Part shown: piece by piece, positions 24,224 through 29,309 of the stretch
Numbering within the stretch: position 1 is the first letter of the stretch
How the letters are laid out: the number at the start of each line of letters is the position of its first letter
Source of the DNA: Clostridia bacterium
GTDB lineage: Bacteria; Bacillota_A; Clostridia; Oscillospirales; CAG-272
Assembly: GCA_017632155.1 (NCBI GenBank)
Contig: JAGBRZ010000133.1
Location: 1 to 29,309, forward strand
Length of the DNA: 29,309 nt
Direction of reading: 5' to 3'
The notes under the pieces: model-generated
The model's database searches: none
Seen by the model: only the letters and a program-made list of their open reading frames with translations
What the model was told of the DNA's origin: nothing
Position numbers and translations under genes: made by a program

Positions 24224-24925
24224 ATGTACTGTGTTAAATGCGGTGTCGAGCTTGCCGATACCGAAAATAAATGTCCCCTTTGCGGAACTTCGGTCTATCA
24301 CCCCGATATAGTACGCGACAAAGCAGAACCAACGTACCCCGCATATGTCAAAGGACGCGAAAAGATGCGCCCACAAGGAGTACTCTTCATTCTGACGGTC
24401 CTATGTGTAATGCCCATTGCAATTTGCCTTTTTTGCGATCTTTATTTCGGAGGCGGCTTGACCTGGTCGGGATACCCCACCGGTGGGATTGTTCTGTTTT
24501 ATTCAATCTTTATTCTTCCGCAATGGTTTTACCGCCCCAATCCCGTTATTTTCTGCCCAATATCATGCACGGTCCTCGCCGGATTTCTCTTTTACATAAA
24601 CTATCACACCGAAGGCGAGTGGTTCCTCACTTTTGCTTTTCCTATCCTCGTTTATCTTGCGCTTCTTGTTTGCACGGTCATTACTCTGCTCAGATATACA
24701 CGTAGAGGAAGACTCTATATCGCGGGCGCATCGTTTATAGCCATTGGTTTTCTTTGCGTTCTTGTTCAGTTCTTTATGAATCTCACTTTTCTCGAAAATG
24801 CTCTTTTTGATCTTTTTTGGTCGCTGATACCATTCATTGCTTGTTTCCTTGCCGGAATGATGCTTATCGTGATTGCAATCGTTAAGCCTTTGCGCGAATC
24901 ACTGAAAAAGAGATTCTTTATATGA
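24224..24925 (+). CDS. Zinc-ribbon polytopic membrane protein (DUF6320-like)
   Basis: The 233-residue protein starts with a zinc ribbon (Cys3, Cys6, Cys17, Cys20; CVKCG and CPLCG). A short linker and about six hydrophobic helices follow, from roughly residue 52 to the C-terminus, ending in a basic tail (KPLRESLKKR). The pattern matches what I recall as DUF6320 proteins of Clostridia. AAGGAG starts within the stop codon of the upstream hydrolase-acyltransferase gene and lies six bases from ATG, so the two are tightly linked. A membrane anchor or partner for that enzyme is a reasonable guess, but nothing in the sequence proves it. Confidence 0.75.
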   Translation: MYCVKCGVELADTENKCPLCGTSVYHPDIVRDKAEPTYPAYVKGREKMRPQGVLFILTVLCVMPIAICLFCDLYFGGGLTWSGYPTGGIVLFYSIFILPQWFYRPNPVIFCPISCTVLAGFLFYINYHTEGEWFLTFAFPILVYLALLVCTVITLLRYTRRGRLYIAGASFIAIGFLCVLVQFFMNLTFLENALFDLFWSLIPFIACFLAGMMLIVIAIVKPLRESLKKRFFI

Positions 24926-24962
24926 AAAAAACTACCGTCCGAATTCGGACGGTAGTTTTTTA
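24925..24962. terminator. Bidirectional intrinsic terminator
   Basis: A 16-17-bp perfect stem (24925-24941 with 24946-24961, AATT loop) begins in a run of A's and ends in a run of T's. It serves both the plus-strand hydrolase operon and the converging rpsF-ssb-rpsR operon. Confidence 0.95.
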
Positions 24963-24979
24963 TAGATCAGTTAATTCGA

Positions 24980-25249
24980 TCAATCATCTACGAAGGGAAG
25001 AAGAGCTGCGTGACGAGCGCGCTTGATAGCGGTCTGAAGCTCTCTCTGGTGCTTAGCGCAGGTGCCGGAAACACGGCGGGGAAGGATCTTGCCGCGCTCG
25101 CTGATGAACTTGCGGAGGCGGGATGCATCCTTGTAATCGATGTAGCTGATGTTTTCTTCGCAGAAGATGCAAACCTTTCTGCGGCGACGGTTAGCGTTTG
25201 CAGGACGAGCTGCGCGAGGTGCGCGCTCCTGGGTAGGCTGTCTATCCAT
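24980..25249 (-). CDS. rpsR: 30S ribosomal protein S18
   Basis: This 89-residue small-subunit protein is the last gene of the rpsF-ssb-rpsR operon. The core [48 protein letters not shown] is typical of the family, and the Cys pattern matches zinc-carrying S18 proteins. An N-terminal arginine- and proline-rich tail of about 25 residues precedes it. AAGGAG lies nine bases before the ATG. S18 binds S6 in the ribosome, in line with the operon. Confidence 0.97.
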   Translation of the reverse strand: MDRQPTQERAPRAARPANANRRRRKVCIFCEENISYIDYKDASRLRKFISERGKILPRRVSGTCAKHQRELQTAIKRARHAALLPFVDD

Positions 25250-25282
25250 AATTAAATACTCCTTATAATTTTAAATTGATTA

Positions 25283-25741
25283 TCAGAAAGGAAGATCATC
25301 ATCGTCTTTGATGATGTCAAAGCTTTCTGCAGCGCCGGGCGTAGCATAGGGCTCGGCGGAATAGGATGCGGCGGGAGCGTTGTCTCTTGCCGAACCTTCG
25401 TTTCGAGAATCGACGAACATAGCATCGTCTACGACAACTTCGGTCGCATATCTGTTCTGACCCTGCTGATCAGTCCACTTTCTGGTCTGGATCGAGCCGG
25501 TAACGCAAAGGGAAGAACCCTTCTTGAAGTAACGAGCGATGAATTCAGCTCTCTGTCTCCAAGCAAAAACGCTGATGAAATCTGCGGAAGGCTGATTCGA
25601 GTTAGCGTCGGTGGCGCGGTAGGGGCGGTTAACTGCAAGGGTGAAAGAAACTACCGAAATGCCTGTAGCGGTTGTCTTGAGCTCCGGGTCACTTGTAAGT
25701 CGGCCGCAGAGAACAACCTTGTTAAGACTGAGATTTGCCAT
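25283..25741 (-). CDS. ssb: Single-stranded DNA-binding protein
   Basis: The 152-residue protein protects single-stranded DNA during replication and repair. It has an N-terminal OB fold (NKVVLCGRLTSDPELK, ISVFAWRQRAEFIARYFKKGS, and RYATEVVVDD near residue 100), a disordered linker, and the acidic protein-docking tip DDDDLPF at the C-terminus. It lies 17 bases after rpsF. There is no clear Shine-Dalgarno sequence before the ATG, so it probably relies on coupling to rpsF. Confidence 0.97.
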   Translation of the reverse strand: MANLSLNKVVLCGRLTSDPELKTTATGISVVSFTLAVNRPYRATDANSNQPSADFISVFAWRQRAEFIARYFKKGSSLCVTGSIQTRKWTDQQGQNRYATEVVVDDAMFVDSRNEGSARDNAPAASYSAEPYATPGAAESFDIIKDDDDLPF

Positions 25742-25758
25742 AGCTGTCAGATAAGAGA

Positions 25759-26181
25759 TTACTCAGCGTCAGCGGGAGCAACTTCCTCTGCTGCGGGAGC
25801 CTCTTCAACTACTTCCTCAGCGGGAGCAGCAGCTGCAGCAGCTGCCTTGTCAGCAGCGCGGCGTGCAACCTTTTCTGCCTCAGCTTCATCAAGCTTGAGG
25901 ATAAGGCTACGCATTACGTTCTCATCGATGTTGAGTCTTCTCTCAAGCTCGTGAGGATACTCAGCGGGAGCACGGAAGGTGATGATGGTGTAGAAGCCTT
26001 CGTTCTTGTCGTTGATGGGGTACTCAAGACGGCGCTTACCCCAAGTGGTTACGTCGATGATTTCGCCGTTCTTTTCGACGCGGGATACGAACTTGTTCGC
26101 AACAGCCTCAGCAGCCTCAATACCGTTGCTGAGATCGGTGATGAACAAACACTCGTATGCATTGGTGATTTTGTTATCCAT
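25759..26181 (-). CDS. rpsF: 30S ribosomal protein S6
   Basis: The 140-residue small-subunit protein has the S6 ferredoxin-like core over about 95 residues (YECLFITDLS, WGKRRLEYPINDKNEGFYTIITF, ERRLNIDENVMRSLILKLD). An alanine- and glutamate-rich C-terminal tail of about 40 residues extends beyond the typical B. subtilis length. AAGGAGGT lies six bases before ATG. It heads the classic rpsF-ssb-rpsR operon, whose promoter and structured leader are visible upstream. Confidence 0.97.
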   Translation of the reverse strand: MDNKITNAYECLFITDLSNGIEAAEAVANKFVSRVEKNGEIIDVTTWGKRRLEYPINDKNEGFYTIITFRAPAEYPHELERRLNIDENVMRSLILKLDEAEAEKVARRAADKAAAAAAAPAEEVVEEAPAAEEVAPADAE

Positions 26182-26205
26182 ATTTTTACCTCCTTATGGA
26201 CGTCA

Positions 26206-26256
26206 GGACACAGGTCTCTCCTGTGCCAAGGAGACGGGATTAAAGAATTTTCCCGT
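26206..26256 (-). promoter_or_regulatory. Structured rpsF leader (two hairpins; possible S6:S18 autoregulatory element)
   Basis: The leader of about 80 bases contains two stems: ACGGGA/TCCCGT (26234-26239 with 26251-26256) and CACAGG/CCTGTG (26209-26214 with 26220-26225), the latter extended by GG/CC across a one-base bulge. Leaders of rpsF operons often bind the S6:S18 complex for feedback control. The hairpins are seen directly; the regulatory role is an inference. Confidence 0.45.
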
Positions 26257-26267
26257 ACCAAATCAAC

Positions 26268-26296
26268 ATTATATCATAAACTTCTTTGTTTGTCAA
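26268..26296 (-). promoter_or_regulatory. Consensus sigma-A promoter for rpsF-ssb-rpsR
   Basis: On the minus strand, TTGACA (26296-26291) and TATAAT (26273-26268) are perfect matches at 17-base spacing. Confidence 0.92.
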
Positions 26297-26343
26297 TAGA
26301 AAACGAAAAAATATTTGAAGATATTTGATGATATTTTTGTGAA

Positions 26344-27015
26344 TTATGATTCTTTATAATATTGGCATCCATTCTCGTCAATAACTGGTATGCTATAACC
26401 ATTCATGTTATGATACCATAATTCTAATAATTCCTTTGAGTGTTCTTCGATAAAAGGCTTAATGATCTTTTTTTCATCCTTTTTATGATGTTTGCTGTAT
26501 TTGTCTTTTGGAAAACGATTATATGTAAGTAATGAATATCTCGTTGCTATGCCATCTATACTAACATGAATATGAGGTTGATGCTTATGATTGCGTTCAT
26601 TGGAATTAATTGTGAAAGTATAACCCCAATAATGTAGCGATGCGCCGCCCGCCACGAAAAAATAGTCGAGATAAATTGTGCTTTTATTGAAATATTTGAA
26701 TAACCCTTGTAGTGATTTGTTTTCCTTTACTCCTAATAAGTAACCATTGTTAAAAACATAAACCGATGATAGGTTGATGTCATTAATCCAAGATAGATGA
26801 ATATCTGTATTGATTGATTTTATATATTCAATTAAATCAATAATTGTTTTTAATCCGAGCGCTTTACAATCTTTTAAGTTGAATCGGTAATTAATGGTGT
26901 TAACGGGTTTATAAATCATTATTTTTGGGGTGAATGTTTTGTCTGACATCCCGCAATAATGCGCACGCAATACTATCCTATTGGGGCAAATTGCTTTACC
27001 GAATATTTTTATCAT
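26344..27015 (-). CDS. AT-rich orphan protein downstream of the R-M gene
   Basis: This is a 223-residue protein I do not recognise. It has a histidine cluster NHKHQPHIHV (near residue 162), reminiscent of the PH-[IF]-HV motif of DUF4160-type proteins, then a lysine/histidine-rich stretch (SKHHKKDEKK) and an aromatic C-terminus. There is no signal peptide or membrane helix. The ATG at 27015 follows GAGG by seven bases, and only four bases separate it from the stop of the restriction-modification gene, so the two are co-transcribed. The base composition is clearly more AT-rich than the core genes, and codons ending in A or T dominate, pointing to recent transfer. A role in restriction, or as a toxin or antitoxin, is only suggested by position. 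Confidence 0.7.
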   Translation of the reverse strand: MIKIFGKAICPNRIVLRAHYCGMSDKTFTPKIMIYKPVNTINYRFNLKDCKALGLKTIIDLIEYIKSINTDIHLSWINDINLSSVYVFNNGYLLGVKENKSLQGLFKYFNKSTIYLDYFFVAGGASLHYWGYTFTINSNERNHKHQPHIHVSIDGIATRYSLLTYNRFPKDKYSKHHKKDEKKIIKPFIEEHSKELLELWYHNMNGYSIPVIDENGCQYYKES

Positions 27016-27019
27016 TTTA

Positions 27020-29309
27020 TTACCTCGTGATATTTTCATACATTTTCATAAGTTCCGCGACACAGCTACTTTCCGTCATGGTCTTAACATCAAATCCATA
27101 CGCCTGCATAACTGCTTTGTCGTTGGCTTGGTGTGCTTTGCGGAGTTCGGGCGGCATAGCAACTTCATCGTAGAGGTCTGCTAAAGAGCAATCGGGATAG
27201 AGAGCGCGTGCGTCAAGAATAGCCTGCGCTGTTTCCTCAATCTTCTTTTTCTGCTCGGCAGTAGGATTACACCACGGAAAGTTGTTATAAACGATATTAA
27301 CAGAATATCTGAAATCGCTCTTAATTCTTCCACACACAGCGTGAATCCAAGCATTGTGAATATTTGATGTTAGAATGCCGAAATGATACAGTGATGCATC
27401 GGGCATCAATAGATTTGCGTCACCACAAATTATATCGGGAGAAACAAATCCCATAGGTAAATATTTTCGATTTTGAGAAGAATGGCGAGGTATAATAATA
27501 TACTCTGTATCAGGCTGACGAATTTCACCAAATAGCATAGGAGTATCTGCTAATTTTTTCGTTGCGTCTCTCGTGCTATTTTCACGCATTTCTTTAACAT
27601 ACAAAACAGCTTGATTAATCGGCGGCACAGATCTAATGATATTAGGAGATACGCCCTTAAGCCACAAGCACCATCTCGTTTTATTGTTGATAAATTCAGT
27701 AGCTCCAACAAAGCGTTTAAATGCGGCAGAAGATTCGGGATATTGATTTACAATTTCATCACGCTTTTCCTGCGAATAATCACATAAAAAACCACCATCG
27801 TTCGGCATATTTCCAAAAACAACAGGCGGAACATTACAAAGAGGCTTCTTTATACTTTCAATAAACACGCTCGGAGCATCTATCAAATAAGCATTTATGT
27901 TGTTTGCGATAATTGGTCTTTCCGCCGAGTAAATAACCTTTGCTTTGTAAAAAGGTGCGATACTGAAGCCGATAATAACACAATGTACGTGTGCCTTGAT
28001 GCTTGCTTCACTATCCCAACGGAAAGTGCGGTGAGCGAAATCAATATGCACTCCGTCTTCGAAAAGAGGTTTCCAAAGTATCGCAACGCTTTCGCCTTGC
28101 GATACAGAGTTTGTAGACACCAAAGCAGAACGTATATTTGTGCCGTTCATCAAGTCTGTTGCTTTTTTATACCAACAAGAAACGTAGTCAAGATTACCTG
28201 CATTCTTCCATTTTGCACCAAAAACAGAAAGCAAGTCGTCTTTTTGCTCTTTGCTCATCAATCTTGCTCCCACAAACGGAGGATTACCCATAATATAATT
28301 CAGTTTATCCTTCGGCACGACCGTTTCCCAATCAACCCGAAGCGCGTTGCCTTCATATATATTATCGTAAGTCTTCAGCGGCAAAAAGTCGAGCGAGGTC
28401 GCAAGAATCTGCTCGGTCGCCTTCATCATCTGAGATTCCGCGATCCAGAGCGCGGTCTTTGCAACCGTCACGGCAAAATCGTTGATCTCGATTCCGTAGA
28501 ACTGACCGATGGAGACCTTGATAATGTCGCCCGTGTCGATTCCGATCTGTCCGTCATCAGAGCAGAGCGACAAAGCCTCGTTTTCAAGTCTGCGAAGCGA
28601 GATATAAGTTTCGGTAAGGAAGTTGCCCGAGCCGCAAGCGGGGTCAAAGAAGGTGAGCGACGCAAGCTTCTCACGGAATGCCTCGGCTCTGTCCTTGCGG
28701 GTCTTTGCGACCTTGAGTTCCTTGATCGTTTCAAACTCTTCCTTCAATTCGTCAAGGAAGAGGGGATCGATCACCTTGTGAATATTTTCGATAGAGGTAT
28801 AATGCATACCGCCGCTGCGGCGTGTTTCGGGGTTCAGCGTGCTTTCAAATACCGCGCCAAAGATCGTGGGGCTGATCTGCGACCAGTCAAAGCCCTCACT
28901 GGCGTTTTCAAGCAGCAGATCGATGATCTCCTGCGTAAAGTTGGGAATTTCAATATTCTCATTAGCGAAAAGTCCGCCGTTTACGTAAGGAAATGCGGCA
29001 AGGTCGTCGTCAAGATACGGGTCGCGCTCCTCGGGTTTCGTGTCAAGAACGTGGAAAAGCTCAATAAGCCCGCGGCGAGTATCGCGCAGACTGAGGCTCT
29101 TTATGTAATTATGAAATTTCGAGTGTCCGCCGAAAATACCCGCATCCTCTGCATAAAGGCAAAATACAAGCCGCACGCAAAGCACGTTAAGGCTTTTGAG
29201 AGTCTCTTCATTCTCTGGATTCTTGTATTGTTTGAGTATGGCATCGTAAAGCCTGCCGACAAGCCTGCCCGCCTCGATAGAAACCTGCAGTTCGCGGTGC
29301 AAAAGCTCG
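27020..29309 (-). CDS. MmeI/YeeA-like type II restriction-modification enzyme (5' end outside window)
   Basis: The frame stays open to the right edge, so the start lies outside. Visible parts, in order: the helical spacer typical of MmeI-like enzymes (VRLVFCLYAEDAGIF, FPYVNGGLF, WSQISPTIFGAVFES, GMHYTSIENIHKVIDPLFLDEL); methyltransferase motif I FDPACGSGNFL near 28615-28648; motif IV NPPF at 28274-28285, the sign of an adenine N6-methyltransferase; then a target-recognition region and C-terminal helical part (about 28270-27020). The nuclease domain expected in the family would be upstream, so nuclease activity cannot be judged here. DNA composition changes just after motif IV: the catalytic half looks like the host genes, while the target-recognition half is AT-rich. 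The orphan gene follows four bases later. Confidence 0.88.
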   Translation of the reverse strand, partial: ELLHRELQVSIEAGRLVGRLYDAILKQYKNPENEETLKSLNVLCVRLVFCLYAEDAGIFGGHSKFHNYIKSLSLRDTRRGLIELFHVLDTKPEERDPYLDDDLAAFPYVNGGLFANENIEIPNFTQEIIDLLLENASEGFDWSQISPTIFGAVFESTLNPETRRSGGMHYTSIENIHKVIDPLFLDELKEEFETIKELKVAKTRKDRAEAFREKLASLTFFDPACGSGNFLTETYISLRRLENEALSLCSDDGQIGIDTGDIIKVSIGQFYGIEINDFAVTVAKTALWIAESQMMKATEQILATSLDFLPLKTYDNIYEGNALRVDWETVVPKDKLNYIMGNPPFVGARLMSKEQKDDLLSVFGAKWKNAGNLDYVSCWYKKATDLMNGTNIRSALVSTNSVSQGESVAILWKPLFEDGVHIDFAHRTFRWDSEASIKAHVHCVIIGFSIAPFYKAKVIYSAERPIIANNINAYLIDAPSVFIESIKKPLCNVPPVVFGNMPNDGGFLCDYSQEKRDEIVNQYPESSAAFKRFVGATEFINNKTRWCLWLKGVSPNIIRSVPPINQAVLYVKEMRENSTRDATKKLADTPMLFGEIRQPDTEYIIIPRHSSQNRKYLPMGFVSPDIICGDANLLMPDASLYHFGILTSNIHNAWIHAVCGRIKSDFRYSVNIVYNNFPWCNPTAEQKKKIEETAQAILDARALYPDCSLADLYDEVAMPPELRKAHQANDKAVMQAYGFDVKTMTESSCVAELMKMYENITR

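Noticed and set aside
26305..26340. AT-only inverted repeat as terminator for the orphan gene
   Set aside because: The possible stem contains only A-T pairs and a long loop; too weak to call.
29300..29302. TTG as the start codon of the restriction-modification gene
   Set aside because: The frame stays open to the window edge and the family needs a large N-terminal part, so this is an internal Leu codon.

Overview
The window reads as a chromosomal segment of a spore-forming member of the Bacillota, most likely class Clostridia. The evidence is a complete spoIIAA-spoIIAB-sigF cluster, an rpsF-ssb-rpsR operon, strong AGGAGG-type ribosome binding sites and many near-consensus TTGACA-N17-TATAAT promoters. 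A lower taxonomic rank cannot be fixed from the sequence alone. Genes are tightly packed: no stretch above about 210 bases lacks a gene, and no tRNA, rRNA, CRISPR array or transposase was seen.

Layout. The left end (1-3835, +) holds the tail of a HAD-family phosphatase and pheS-pheT. A bidirectional terminator separates these from a minus-strand pair, an SDR oxidoreductase followed by an AAC(3)-type N-acetyltransferase. A divergent promoter region then drives a GH106-like glycosidase and a transglutaminase-like lipoprotein (5522-9036, +). The sporulation sigma-F cluster (9039-10638, -) converges on these. Divergent from it is a nucleoside-salvage operon (10798-13346, +): a small membrane protein, deoD, and one reading frame fusing phosphopentomutase (deoB) to cytidine deaminase (cdd). 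Next come an SGNH-type hydrolase (-), a nitroreductase (+), a probable GME-fold protein (-), rpmB (-) and an mtaB-like tRNA methylthiotransferase with a large C-terminal extension (-).

From 18725 the plus strand carries upp, an RluA-type pseudouridine synthase coupled to lnt, and then a second operon. That operon has an alpha/beta-hydrolase fused to a condensation/acetyltransferase-like domain, followed by a zinc-ribbon membrane protein. After a bidirectional terminator, the minus strand carries rpsF-ssb-rpsR, an AT-rich orphan gene, and the larger part of an MmeI/YeeA-like restriction-modification enzyme that runs off the right end.

How the genes connect. deoD, deoB-cdd and upp form a nucleoside and pyrimidine salvage theme. 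pheST, rpmB, rpsF, rpsR, mtaB and the RluA enzyme are translation or RNA-modification genes. The right end is the accessory part, marked by a visible drop in GC and a change of codon style.

The most unusual items are three multidomain fusions: MtaB with what looks like a catalytically dead PurL/AIR-synthase-like module, DeoB with Cdd, and the hydrolase with the acyltransferase-like domain. The compositional break inside the restriction-modification gene is also worth checking. All family assignments come from reading motifs; no database search was run.
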